DNA of 64,000 nucleotides from Bacteroidales bacterium UBA3143 (lineage in GTDB: Bacteria; Bacteroidota; Bacteroidia; Bacteroidales; Dysgonomonadaceae): NCBI GenBank assembly GCA_002364735.1, contig DEZB01000052.1, positions 1-64,000 on the forward strand, given 5' to 3'. A program made the position numbers and the translations under genes. Within the stretch, counting starts at the first letter, position 1. Every line of letters begins with the position of its first letter. Below the pieces are notes generated by a model. The model did no database searches. It worked only from the letters and a program-made list of their open reading frames with translations, and was not told the origin of the DNA. Below are positions 15,753-24,345 of this stretch, piece by piece.

Positions 15753-17051
15753 ATGAACCAATCAAAACCCCACACCACTCGCAACCCATGGGCATGGATC
15801 CCCACCCTCTATTTTGGTCAAGGAATGCCTTACGTAGTAGTAATGACAGTTGCGGTGATAATGTACAAACGATTTGGACTCTCAAACACCGATATTGCAC
15901 TCTACACAAGTTGGCTCTACCTGCCGTGGGTAATCAAACCTTTTTGGAGTCCATTTGTAGATATACTTAAAACCAAACGATGGTGGATTGTAACTATGCA
16001 ATTGATTATAGGAGCAGGATTGGCAGCTGTTGCATTTACATTGCCCACTCCATTTTACCTACAAGCATCGTTGGGATTCTTTTGGTTACTGGCTTTTAGT
16101 TCTGCCACTCACGACATAGCGGCCGATGGGTTTTATATGCTTGCTTTGGACGATTCACAACAATCATTTTTTGTGGGTATTCGTAGCACATTTTATCGAC
16201 TTGCCATGATAACTGGACAAGGATTATTAATTATTTTAGCCGGATTCTTAGAAAATAGCAGGGGTGATATACCATCAGCATGGAAAACAACCTTTTTAGG
16301 TCTTGCAATACTTTTTCTCATACTTTTCCTTTACCACAACTATATTTTACCTCGCCCTCTTGCCGATCAAGGAAAAACAGCTCGCACAGCAAAAGATATA
16401 GCCAATGAGTTTGGAAAAACATTCATCTCTTTTTTCACAAAAAAAGGTGTAGGATTGGCCATTGCATTTATGCTGATATATAGATTGGCTGAAGCCATGT
16501 TGGTGAAACTTGCATCGCCTTTTTTGTTAGATATAAGAGAGGTTGGAGGATTAGGACTTTCAACTCAGGAGGTAGGGTTTGTGTATGGAACAGTTGGTAT
16601 AATAGCCCTGAGCTTAGGTGGCATAATTGGTGGTGTTGTAGCTTCACAAAAAGGTCTAAAATATTGGCTGTGGCCAATGGCTTTGAGCATAACGCTTCCT
16701 AATGCAGCCTATCTGTTATTGTCTTTTTTTCAACCCGAAAACTTAGTTTGGATAAATGCCGCCGTAGCAATAGAGCAGTTTGGTTATGGCTTCGGATTTA
16801 CAGCATATATGCTATTCCTTATTTATTTTTCGGACGGAGAACATAAAACAGCCCATTACTCTATCTGCACTGGTTTTATGGCATTGGGGATGATGATACC
16901 TGGAATGATATCTGGCTGGTTGCAGGAGATGCTTGGCTACAATCATTTCTTTGTATTCATTATGATAGCAACCATCCCTACACTTCTATTAGTTCCGTTC
17001 TTGAAAATTGATTCGGAGTTTGGGAAAAGAGCTAAAAAGAAAACGAAATAA
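15753..17051 (+). CDS. AmpG/MurT-like MFS transporter of wall fragments
   Basis: 432 aa with 12 predicted hydrophobic segments. The N-terminal WAWIPTLYFGQGMPYVVVMTV and the segment SATHDIAADGFYMLAL are typical of the AmpG-like MFS branch (Asp-rich ATHDIAADG). Enzymes of this branch import anhydro-muropeptides or, in Tannerella-type bacteria, free MurNAc. The gene order transporter, acyltransferase, BadF kinase, MurQ supports import of MurNAc-containing sugars. The next gene begins 30 bp downstream on the same strand. Transport substrate inferred from context. Confidence 0.88.
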   Translation: MNQSKPHTTRNPWAWIPTLYFGQGMPYVVVMTVAVIMYKRFGLSNTDIALYTSWLYLPWVIKPFWSPFVDILKTKRWWIVTMQLIIGAGLAAVAFTLPTPFYLQASLGFFWLLAFSSATHDIAADGFYMLALDDSQQSFFVGIRSTFYRLAMITGQGLLIILAGFLENSRGDIPSAWKTTFLGLAILFLILFLYHNYILPRPLADQGKTARTAKDIANEFGKTFISFFTKKGVGLAIAFMLIYRLAEAMLVKLASPFLLDIREVGGLGLSTQEVGFVYGTVGIIALSLGGIIGGVVASQKGLKYWLWPMALSITLPNAAYLLLSFFQPENLVWINAAVAIEQFGYGFGFTAYMLFLIYFSDGEHKTAHYSICTGFMALGMMIPGMISGWLQEMLGYNHFFVFIMIATIPTLLLVPFLKIDSEFGKRAKKKTK

Positions 17052-17081
17052 TCGACTCAAAAATAAAAAAACAAAACAGAA

Positions 17082-18248
17082 ATGAAAAATGACACAATTA
17101 TGAACCCAATTTCCTCACCCAAACGTTTGCTATCGTTAGATATATTAAGAGGAATCACCATTGCTGGAATGATATTGGTGAACAATGCTGGCTCAGGTCA
17201 ATATAAGTATGCTCCATTAAGCCATGCAAGCTGGCATGGACTTACACCAACAGATTTGGTATTTCCTTTCTTCATGTTCATAATGGGGGTTTCTACCTAT
17301 ATGTCGCTTCGCAAATACAACTTCCAAGCAACAAAAACAAGTGTATGGAAAGTTGTAAAACGTACTTTTTTAATCTTCCTGATTGGTCTCGGCTTAAACT
17401 GGTTTGGACAATTAAGCAGAGGTTTAGGAGCTGGTGAAAGTTTTGCAACTGCAGCTACTCACTTTGATAGTATTCGTATTTTAGGTGTTTTACAACGCTT
17501 GGCACTCGCGTATGGATTTGCAGCATTATTTGCTCTTATCATTAAGCCAAATCAACTGCTTTGGCTTATTGGCACATTGCTCGTTGGGTATTTTGTGATA
17601 CTCCTTTTTGGAAATGGATTTGAAAAAACGGAACAGAATATAATTTCTATAGTTGACAGAGCTCTTTGGGGAAAGGCTCACGTATATAAAGATGGTGGTG
17701 TGGCGCTTGATCCTGAAGGTCTGTTAAGCACATTGCCATCTATTGCACATGTTTTGATTGGTTTTCTATTTGGAAAAATGATTGTTGACACAAAGAATAA
17801 TCACAAACGCGTTGAAAAATTATTAATTTGGGGAACTATATTGGCATTTACGGGTTTACTTTTACAATATGGTTGTCCGATAAACAAGAAGATTTGGAGT
17901 CCCACATTTGTACTTACAACTACTGGTTTTGCAGCTCAGTTTTTGGCAATTCTTATTTGGATTATTGACATTAATAAAAAAAGCAAGTGGAGCAGATTTT
18001 TCCATAGCTTTGGCGTCAACCCCTTGTTTATATATGTCTTGGCAGGAGTGCTATCAAATATTTTAGGAAGCATTAAGATAGTTCATGCAGACGAGGTCAT
18101 TTCTTTGAAAGGATTTGCTTACACCGTGTTGATTCAACCATGGGCTGGCAATTATTTTGGTTCTTTGGTTTATGCATTGCTTTTTGTTTCGATATGTTGG
18201 GCTGCAGGATATGTATTGTACAAAAAAGATATCTATATTAAAATATAG
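17082..18248 (+). CDS. HGSNAT-like transmembrane acyltransferase (DUF5009)
   Basis: 388 aa, about 10-11 hydrophobic segments. RLLSLDILRGITIAGMILVNN at residues about 15-35 and SHASWHGLTPTDLVFPFF mark the heparan-alpha-glucosaminide N-acetyltransferase family, which in animals passes acetyl from cytosolic acetyl-CoA across the membrane to a glucosamine. The conserved His of HASWxGLTxxDLVFP is present. A second ATG at residue 7 is an alternative start. It sits between the AmpG-like importer and the sugar kinase, so re-acetylation of de-N-acetylated amino sugars during wall salvage is a reasonable but untested inference. Confidence 0.85.
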   Translation: MKNDTIMNPISSPKRLLSLDILRGITIAGMILVNNAGSGQYKYAPLSHASWHGLTPTDLVFPFFMFIMGVSTYMSLRKYNFQATKTSVWKVVKRTFLIFLIGLGLNWFGQLSRGLGAGESFATAATHFDSIRILGVLQRLALAYGFAALFALIIKPNQLLWLIGTLLVGYFVILLFGNGFEKTEQNIISIVDRALWGKAHVYKDGGVALDPEGLLSTLPSIAHVLIGFLFGKMIVDTKNNHKRVEKLLIWGTILAFTGLLLQYGCPINKKIWSPTFVLTTTGFAAQFLAILIWIIDINKKSKWSRFFHSFGVNPLFIYVLAGVLSNILGSIKIVHADEVISLKGFAYTVLIQPWAGNYFGSLVYALLFVSICWAAGYVLYKKDIYIKI

Positions 18249-18277
18249 GAAGGGACACTTACATAAACAACCGAAAA

Positions 18278-19147
18278 ATGAATAATCATCAAATACTAAT
18301 TGCCGATTGCGGATCTACCAAATCAGATTGGTCTTTGGTAGAACAAGGGAAAATAAAACATCGAGTCCTGTCAGTAGGAATTAGTCCGATATTTCAAACA
18401 ACAGATGAAATTGCAAAAGAGATAAAAGAACGTGTTCTTCCTCAGTTTCAAAATGCCTCTTTAAGTGCTATTTACTTCTATGGTGCTGGCTGTTTACCCG
18501 AAAAAATTGAAGAAGTGCGTGAAGCAATTCATTTATCTTTTCCAATTAAAAAAATAGAGGTGTATAGCGATTTAATAGCCGCAGCGCATTCATTATGTGG
18601 CGATAAACAAGGCATTGTTTGCATATTAGGTACAGGAAGTAACTCGTGCGAATGGAACGGAAGGACTGTCACAAAACAAATATCACCCCTCGGATATATA
18701 TTGGGTGATGAAGGTAGTGGTGCTTATATGGGAAAACTATTGGTGGGAAATGCTTTAAAGAACCTTTTGCCCCAAAATTTAAAAGAGAAATTCTTGAAAC
18801 AATATAGGCTAACTCCTTCAATCATAATAGAAAATGTTTATAAAAATCCTAACCCAAATCGTTTCTTAGCAAGCATCAGTCCTTTTCTATTGCAAAACAT
18901 CGAAGAAGACGCCATTGTGCAAATTGTAAAGAAATCATTCAATGATTTTTTTGAACGCAATGTGATGCAATATGATTATAGTAACAAAATGGTTCATTTT
19001 GTGGGATCAATAGCCTATCACTATGCAGCTATTTTAAAGCAGGTTGCTTCAATAAAAGGCATCAACCTTGGAAAGATAGAGCAATCTCCCATAGAAGGGT
19101 TAGTCAGATATTATAATACTAAGGATGACACAATATTTCATAATTAA
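18278..19147 (+). CDS. BadF/BadG-type amino-sugar kinase
   Basis: 289 aa ASKHA-fold kinase. Motifs: ADCGSTKSDWSLV (phosphate 1, residues 9-21), ILGTGSNSCEW (phosphate 2), GYILGDEGSGAYMGK (substrate and Mg site) and HFVGSIAYHYA near the C-terminus. The family includes N-acetylglucosamine kinase and the MurNAc kinase MurK. Position 13 bp before murQ makes MurNAc-6-phosphate formation the likely job, feeding MurQ directly. The MurNAc versus GlcNAc preference cannot be read from sequence. Confidence 0.88.
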   Translation: MNNHQILIADCGSTKSDWSLVEQGKIKHRVLSVGISPIFQTTDEIAKEIKERVLPQFQNASLSAIYFYGAGCLPEKIEEVREAIHLSFPIKKIEVYSDLIAAAHSLCGDKQGIVCILGTGSNSCEWNGRTVTKQISPLGYILGDEGSGAYMGKLLVGNALKNLLPQNLKEKFLKQYRLTPSIIIENVYKNPNPNRFLASISPFLLQNIEEDAIVQIVKKSFNDFFERNVMQYDYSNKMVHFVGSIAYHYAAILKQVASIKGINLGKIEQSPIEGLVRYYNTKDDTIFHN

Positions 19148-19160
19148 AGCAATCAACAAA

Positions 19161-19991
19161 ATGGATTTTATAAAAATAACGGAGCAACCCTCTCTTTACG
19201 ATAACTTAGAAAAGAAATCGATAGAGGAAATTCTATCGGAAATTAACCAAGAAGATCAAAAAATAGCTTTAGCTGTAGAGAAAGTAATACCTCAAATTGA
19301 GAAACTTGTTAACGGCATTGTGGAAAGAATGAAGCGAGGTGGAAGGTTGTTTTATATTGGTGCGGGAACAAGTGGCCGCTTAGGAGTGCTGGATGCTTCC
19401 GAGATTCCTCCCACATTTGGTGTGCCACCTACTTATGTGATTGGGTTGATTGCTGGTGGAGATGAAGCGCTACGCAACCCAATTGAAAAGGCCGAAGACA
19501 ATTACGACAAAGGATGGGAAGAACTCTTAACGTTAGGAATAAATGAAAATGACACATTGGTGGGGATTGCTGCTTCAGGAATTACACCTTATGTGATTGG
19601 GGCACTACACAAAGCGAGAGAGAAAAACATACTAACTGGTGCAATCTGTTGTAGTCCTAATTCGCCTGTAGCAAACGAAGCAGAGATAAGAATTGAACCG
19701 ATAGTTGGACCAGAATATGTTACTGGAAGTACGCGCTTGAAATCTGGAACAGCGCAAAAAATGGTGCTAAATATGATTTCTACCACCACTATGATAAAAC
19801 TGGGACGAGTGAAAGGAAATAAAATGGTGAACATGCAACTGACCAATCAAAAACTAATAGATAGGGGGGCCAGAATGCTTGTTGACGAATTGGGATTGAC
19901 TTATGCACAGGCTCACAATCTTTTGTTGCTACATGGCTCGGTGAAAGATGCAACAGATAATTTTAAAAACAAGAAGAAGAAGGAGTTATAG
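19161..19991 (+). CDS. murQ: N-acetylmuramic acid 6-phosphate etherase
   Basis: 276 aa from the ATG at 19161; an upstream ATG at 19125 would overlap the kinase gene and adds an unconserved 12 residues. SIS-domain enzyme that cleaves the lactyl ether of MurNAc-6-P to GlcNAc-6-P and D-lactate. Visible: IGAGTSGRLGVLDASEIPPT with catalytic Glu81, EKAEDNYDKG with Glu112 (equivalents of Glu83 and Glu114 in E. coli), GIAASGITPYV, and TGSTRLKSGTAQKMVLNMIST. Last gene of the rightward cluster; mtgA faces it with a 16-bp gap. Confidence 0.96.
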   Translation: MDFIKITEQPSLYDNLEKKSIEEILSEINQEDQKIALAVEKVIPQIEKLVNGIVERMKRGGRLFYIGAGTSGRLGVLDASEIPPTFGVPPTYVIGLIAGGDEALRNPIEKAEDNYDKGWEELLTLGINENDTLVGIAASGITPYVIGALHKAREKNILTGAICCSPNSPVANEAEIRIEPIVGPEYVTGSTRLKSGTAQKMVLNMISTTTMIKLGRVKGNKMVNMQLTNQKLIDRGARMLVDELGLTYAQAHNLLLLHGSVKDATDNFKNKKKKEL

Positions 19992-20007
19992 CGGATAATT
20001 CATTCAA

Positions 20008-20697
20008 TCACTTGGCAGGTAAACTAATGTTTCGCATTTGTCGTAAAATGGAAGCTTGCCTTTTAAACATATATGCAGAGGGTTTCTTTGAACTATAGCG
20101 TAAAGGATTGGGTAAAGTAGCGGCAATAAGTGCCGCTTGAGATTGATTTAATTTAACAGCAGAAGTGTCAAAATGGATTTTAGCTACTGCTTCAACCCCA
20201 TATATGCCATCACCAGTTTCTATTGAATTGAGGTATACATGCAAAATACGATCTTTGCTCCATATCAACTCAATTAAAATAGTAAAATATGTCTCTAATC
20301 CTTTTCGAAACCAAGATGATTTTGGCCACAAAAAAACATTTTTAGCAGTTTGTTGACTAATAGTACTTGCACCACGAGGTCGCTTGCGTTTTTTATTTTC
20401 TTCAATGGCTTTTTTAATTTGTTTTTTATCAAACCCTTTGTGTACATAGAAGAGTTGATCTTCCGAAGCAATAACAGCCTTTTTCATATTTGCTGATATG
20501 TCATCAAATGCCACCCAAGTATGTTTCAATTTGAGTGTTTTTTTATCTCTTATCTGTTCAATAATACGAATGCCCATAAGAGGTGTAAGATAGACGGGTA
20601 CAAATCGCAACAAGAGTACACTAAATATGGATAGCACAAAAAAGAGAATGACAACCCTCTTAATCAAACGTAATAACTTTTTTAGCACAACTTTCAT
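20008..20697 (-). CDS. mtgA: Monofunctional peptidoglycan glycosyltransferase
   Basis: 229 aa GT51 enzyme that polymerises lipid II into glycan strands. One N-terminal membrane segment (about 14-34). Catalytic motif ASEDQLFYVHKGFD with Glu79, then RGASTISQQTAKNVFLWP, KDRILHVYLNSIETGDGIYGVEAVA and the second Glu in IELIWSKDR-NSIE. No transpeptidase domain follows, so monofunctional. It starts 3 bp after the AlaX-like gene stop and is probably co-transcribed with it. Convergent with murQ, so synthesis and salvage genes are neighbours. Confidence 0.95.
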   Translation of the reverse strand: MKVVLKKLLRLIKRVVILFFVLSIFSVLLLRFVPVYLTPLMGIRIIEQIRDKKTLKLKHTWVAFDDISANMKKAVIASEDQLFYVHKGFDKKQIKKAIEENKKRKRPRGASTISQQTAKNVFLWPKSSWFRKGLETYFTILIELIWSKDRILHVYLNSIETGDGIYGVEAVAKIHFDTSAVKLNQSQAALIAATLPNPLRYSSKKPSAYMFKRQASILRQMRNISLPAK

Positions 20698-20700
20698 AAA

Positions 20701-21171
20701 TTAAGCTTCGTCCAATTCATTTAATTTGAATCTTACGCGCCACCTTCCATTGTCGAAACTGTGTGTAGTTATTTTGAAAGAGCCAATCTCTGAAGTATTT
20801 TCGACATGAGAACCAATACAAGCACAAACATCATAGTCACCCACACGAACGATGCGTAAAGTATCGGAAACATCATTTGGCAGCTTTGACAAATCAACCA
20901 AGTCTTTTGCATCCTCTTTTTTCACAAACTCTTCTGTAACTGGCAAATTCATAGTAATCACTTCATTTACCTTGTCTTCTATAGCTTGCACTTCCTTTTC
21001 AGTGGGAGCTTTTTTCAACATGTAGTCGCATTTACTTTTCTTTCGCTCTATGTGCGTATTGCGCGAACGTGGAGAGCCAAACATGCGTCCCATAGTTTGA
21101 TTTAGAATATGCTCTGCAGTATGCATGGGAGGATATTCTTGTTTGTTATGTTCGTTTAATTGTGAAATCAT
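20701..21171 (-). CDS. AlaX-like alanyl-tRNA editing protein
   Basis: 156 aa stand-alone version of the AlaRS editing domain, which hydrolyses mischarged Ser- or Gly-tRNA(Ala). The zinc-site motifs are HTAEH (His17, His21) and DVCACIGSHV (Cys118, His122). The C-terminal strand TSEIGSFKITTHSFDNGRWRVRF is typical. The ATG at 21171 is chosen over a TTG at 21195 because the predicted -7 box at 21193-21200 covers the latter. It precedes mtgA by 3 bp. Whether it edits Ala-tRNA or another tRNA is uncertain. Confidence 0.87.
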   Translation of the reverse strand: MISQLNEHNKQEYPPMHTAEHILNQTMGRMFGSPRSRNTHIERKKSKCDYMLKKAPTEKEVQAIEDKVNEVITMNLPVTEEFVKKEDAKDLVDLSKLPNDVSDTLRIVRVGDYDVCACIGSHVENTSEIGSFKITTHSFDNGRWRVRFKLNELDEA

Positions 21172-21192
21172 CTTGTTTATTGAAATTAACGT

Positions 21193-21200
21193 CAAAGATA
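21193..21200 (-). promoter_or_regulatory. -7 box of alaX-like/mtgA
   Basis: CAAAGATA, read TATCTTTG on the minus strand, 22 bp before the chosen ATG. It rules against the upstream TTG start. Confidence 0.5.
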
Positions 21201-21298
21201 AAAAAAGTATGGTGCATGTTTCAATTATTTTTCAAAATTACGCTCTCGCTTTATATTTTCATTTAGATAATGACGCTTTGCATCTTTTTTTTCATTGA

Positions 21299-21943
21299 CT
21301 AATCATCAACTTTCCCCGATAACATTGGCACAAAGCGATATGTACCTTCTTTGGTTATCTTATTTTCAGTTTCGCTTATTTTTTGTATCACCATCATTTC
21401 TTGCATACCTCTGCCAATAGGAGCTACCATTTTACCATTGATAGCCAGCTGTTTCATTAATTTCTGTGGTATTTCTGGTGCTCCGCATGTTAATAATACA
21501 CCATCGAAAGGTGCATGGTCAGGCAATCCTTTAAATCCATCACCATATATTAATTCCGCTTGATAGCCTAAATTATCAAGATTTTGTTTGGCAATGTTGT
21601 GCAGTTCTTCAAATCGCTCTATACTAAAAACTTTATATCCTAATTCACACAACACAGCGGTTTGATAACCACAACCTGTTCCAATTACCAAAATTTTATC
21701 GCCCACATTCAATTGCAATAAACTTGTTTGCATTGCAACGGTGTATATTTGCGAAATAGTCTGCCCTGCTGCAATTGGTAGAGGTTTATCAGCATAAGCC
21801 ATGGACTCCAAGCTTTTATTGATAAATAATTGCCGTGGAACTCGGTTCATTGCGTTAATGACTTTGTCATCTATGTTAGCTCTTTTTGAAATTTCATCTA
21901 ACACGCGACGCCTGCTATTAATATGATGTTTAGATTCAGTCAT
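21299..21943 (-). CDS. pcm: Protein-L-isoaspartate O-methyltransferase
   Basis: 214 aa. It methylates isoaspartyl residues in ageing proteins to start repair. SAM-binding motif I is ILVIGTGCGYQTAVLCELG, preceded by the family signature AAGQTISQIYTVAMQ and followed by GDGFKGLPDHAPFDGVLLTCGAPEIP. A CAAATATA (TATATTTG on the minus strand) at 21948-21955 sits only 4 bp from the ATG, so the transcript may be nearly leaderless or the true start slightly internal. Separated from the alaX-like gene by 127 bp. Confidence 0.95.
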   Translation of the reverse strand: MTESKHHINSRRRVLDEISKRANIDDKVINAMNRVPRQLFINKSLESMAYADKPLPIAAGQTISQIYTVAMQTSLLQLNVGDKILVIGTGCGYQTAVLCELGYKVFSIERFEELHNIAKQNLDNLGYQAELIYGDGFKGLPDHAPFDGVLLTCGAPEIPQKLMKQLAINGKMVAPIGRGMQEMMVIQKISETENKITKEGTYRFVPMLSGKVDD

Positions 21944-22008
21944 GAAACAAATATAACGAATAAACCAATGGTTTCATAAAAGATGAAGAAAAAAAGTATT
22001 CGACAAAA

Positions 22009-22049
22009 AAAAGACCATCTCAAAATGAATGAGACAATCTCTTTTTTTT
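22009..22049. terminator. Probable terminator after CoA-transferase gene
   Basis: An imperfect hairpin with core ATCTCA / TGAGAC and runs of A on the left and T on the right, so it could work in both directions. It follows the minus-strand CoA-transferase stop. Confidence 0.6.
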
Positions 22050-22073
22050 AAAAGTAAATGTATTTAATATAGA

Positions 22074-23579
22074 CTATTTCTTATATTGAGCTAAATCAGC
22101 ATTCTTCATGCTTCCTGTTTCCAAGAAAGCTTTGTGGAAAGAGAAACAACCATAAAGGCTTTGCGGTGTATGTCCATTTTGTTGTAATGTCATATAATCG
22201 TGCAACATAGGACGATAATCAGGATGCGCACATTTTTCGATAATCTCTCTTGCACGCTGATTAGGTCCTTTACCTCTTAAATCTGCAACCCCATACTCTG
22301 ATGCTATAATCTTAACAGAGTGTTCGCTATGATCTTCATGGGTTACTTTTGGAACAATGCAACTGATATCACCATTTTTAGCAACTGAAGGAGTTACAAA
22401 AATAGAGATGTATGAGCTACGGGTAAAGTCTCCCGATCCTCCAATTCCATTCATCATCGTGTTGCCCATAACATGCGTAGAGTTTACATTACCAAAAATA
22501 TCCACCTCAATAGCAGTATTGATCCCAATAACGCCTAAACGACGTACCAAACCAGGATTATTTGATATTTCGCTTGGTCGGAGCACCATTTTATTTTTGA
22601 AGAAATCAAGGTCGGTGTACAATTGGTGAAGTTGTTCATTACTTACTGTAAGAGAGCACCCGCTGGCAAAACTAATTTTACCTTCGCGCATCATATCCAA
22701 AACAGCATCTTGTATCACCTCTGTGAAAACCTCGAAACGAGGAATATCTTTATTGATTCCCATCGATCCCAATACTGCATTAGCAATATTACCCACTCCC
22801 GACTGAACGGGTAGAAATGTTTGAGGTATACGTCCATTTTTCATTTCAGAAACGAAGAAGTTGGCAACATTCTCACCTATTCTTGCAGTGGTTTCGTCAA
22901 CTGGTGCAAAACCTCCCCCCTCACTCTCTTCATTGGTTTCTACAACAAAAATCTTTGAAGGATCAACTTTCACATATTCTAATCCTACCCTGCCTTGTAC
23001 TTCAAAAATATTGATGTGACGGCGTTTGGGTGGATCTTGAAGTTCGTATAAATCGTGAATGCCTCTTAAGCGAGCTGGAACTTTTGAGTTTAACTCAACA
23101 ATAACGGTCTTTGCCATTCTACAAATGGTTGGAGTAATGCCGACCCCTGCAGTTGGAATTATTTTCCCATCTTCTGTAACTTCGCAAGCTTCAATAATAG
23201 CTACATCCACGCCACCCAAGAAACCATATCTGATCTCTTGCGCTACTTGAGAAAGGTGCATATCAAAATAATCGATTGGAGCATGCACTTGTTTGTTATT
23301 GATTGCATTACGCATATCCTTGTTTGTTTGATAAGGAGTGCGAAACTTTACGGCATTTGCTCTCGCTAAACTACCGTCGATGGTGTCACCTGTAGATGCA
23401 CCAGTAAACATACCAATCTTGAAAGGATTTCCTTTGGCATGTTCTTCTTCGGCTCTTTTAGCCAAAGCTACGGGTACAACTTTTGGACATCCAGCGTGTG
23501 TAAAACCACTAAATCCAACATTTTGATCATGATGAATAAGTGCTGCAGCTTCTTCAGCACTAATAAATTTTAAAGCCAT
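22074..23579 (-). CDS. Succinate:acetate-type CoA-transferase
   Basis: 501 aa class I acetyl-CoA hydrolase/transferase. It moves CoA between acyl groups, most likely succinyl-CoA and acetate or propionate. The catalytic Glu is expected at Glu287 in RFEVFTEVIQD (aligns with Glu294 of AarC). Family landmarks: GFSGFTHAGCPK, GVGNIANAVLGSMG (oxyanion loop), NTMMNGIGGSGDF and EYGVADLRGKGPNQRA. In Bacteroidales such enzymes serve propionate and succinate fermentation; sucAB elsewhere in the window supplies succinyl-CoA. It starts 22 bp after the membrane-protein gene at 23602-24039 and may share its promoter. Confidence 0.93.
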   Translation of the reverse strand: MALKFISAEEAAALIHHDQNVGFSGFTHAGCPKVVPVALAKRAEEEHAKGNPFKIGMFTGASTGDTIDGSLARANAVKFRTPYQTNKDMRNAINNKQVHAPIDYFDMHLSQVAQEIRYGFLGGVDVAIIEACEVTEDGKIIPTAGVGITPTICRMAKTVIVELNSKVPARLRGIHDLYELQDPPKRRHINIFEVQGRVGLEYVKVDPSKIFVVETNEESEGGGFAPVDETTARIGENVANFFVSEMKNGRIPQTFLPVQSGVGNIANAVLGSMGINKDIPRFEVFTEVIQDAVLDMMREGKISFASGCSLTVSNEQLHQLYTDLDFFKNKMVLRPSEISNNPGLVRRLGVIGINTAIEVDIFGNVNSTHVMGNTMMNGIGGSGDFTRSSYISIFVTPSVAKNGDISCIVPKVTHEDHSEHSVKIIASEYGVADLRGKGPNQRAREIIEKCAHPDYRPMLHDYMTLQQNGHTPQSLYGCFSFHKAFLETGSMKNADLAQYKK

Positions 23580-23601
23580 GTTTATTATTTTTTTGTATGA
23601 T

Positions 23602-24039
23602 TTATTCGTATTTGCGTTGTAGAATTTCGCTGTATATAACTGCTTTTTTCAACTCTTCTGTAATGTTACCGTGGAAAAGATCATTCGTATAAGACGTAGC
23701 TATAGAATCAGAGTCTTGGTATGAAACATTTTCAAATTCGTCTTCTTTGTACAAAGATTCTGACAAAGATGACATACCTTCTTGAGGTGTTTGCAACCGT
23801 TTTTTGACATGTTCGAAAGATTCTTGTTGAGTAGAAACTGGACGAGGTGTTTTTCTCTTTATCGTTTCAATCTTTTTCTCAGGAAATGGAGGCAAAAACT
23901 CTTTCACCTCCCAAGGCTCCGGCATGTCGGGTTTGGGTGGTGGTTGGCTTTGTGTTTTATCTTTGTTAGCTTTCAGAAAGAAGTTAACTATAAACACAAT
24001 AAAAGCAACTATTAAAAAACCAAGATCGCCTATATCCAT
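23602..24039 (-). CDS. Single-pass membrane protein, Bacteroidetes-specific
   Basis: 145 aa. One N-terminal membrane segment (about 5-23, IGDLGFLIVAFIVFIVNFFL), a proline-rich stretch (QSQPPPKPDMPEPWEVKEFLPPFP), a charged variable middle and a well-formed C-terminal helix ending EELKKAVIYSEILQRKYE. This C-terminal pattern recurs in short conserved hypothetical proteins of Bacteroidetes. Function unknown; likely an inner-membrane protein with a cytoplasmic tail. A good promoter lies just upstream and the CoA-transferase gene follows. Confidence 0.75.
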   Translation of the reverse strand: MDIGDLGFLIVAFIVFIVNFFLKANKDKTQSQPPPKPDMPEPWEVKEFLPPFPEKKIETIKRKTPRPVSTQQESFEHVKKRLQTPQEGMSSLSESLYKEDEFENVSYQDSDSIATSYTNDLFHGNITEELKKAVIYSEILQRKYE

Positions 24040-24064
24040 TTTTTCATTACTTTTGTAGTTCAGG

Positions 24065-24096
24065 CAAAAGTAATCATTTTTTACTGTAGTTACAAA
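24065..24096 (-). promoter_or_regulatory. Promoter of membrane protein and CoA-transferase
   Basis: On the minus strand TTTG (24096-24093), a 20-bp spacer and TACTTTTG (24072-24065). Initiation near 24059, about 20 nt before the start codon. The remainder of the divergent gap up to 24345 shows no other feature. Confidence 0.65.
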
Positions 24097-24345
24097 ACAA
24101 TGGTAACAAATGAATGCAAAAAATAATCGAGCATGACTTCACAGCCTACCTCGATTATTTAACCAAAACCTTAACTAAGAAATTTTCATTTCCTTGTCTG
24201 CAATGGCAAACATAAAGGAATATTAGTTAAGAAACAAATATTTTGCAAAAATATTTGAGCACATAAACTATTAATGTCTGAAGTAAATAAACATACTAAA
24301 TGTTGCAAGGATTCGAATAAGACATCAAATGAAAGAAAAAACAAT

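Noticed and set aside
20701..21195. TTG start at 21195 for the AlaX-like gene
   Set aside because: It overlaps a TAnnTTTG -7 box; the ATG at 21171 gives a full domain.
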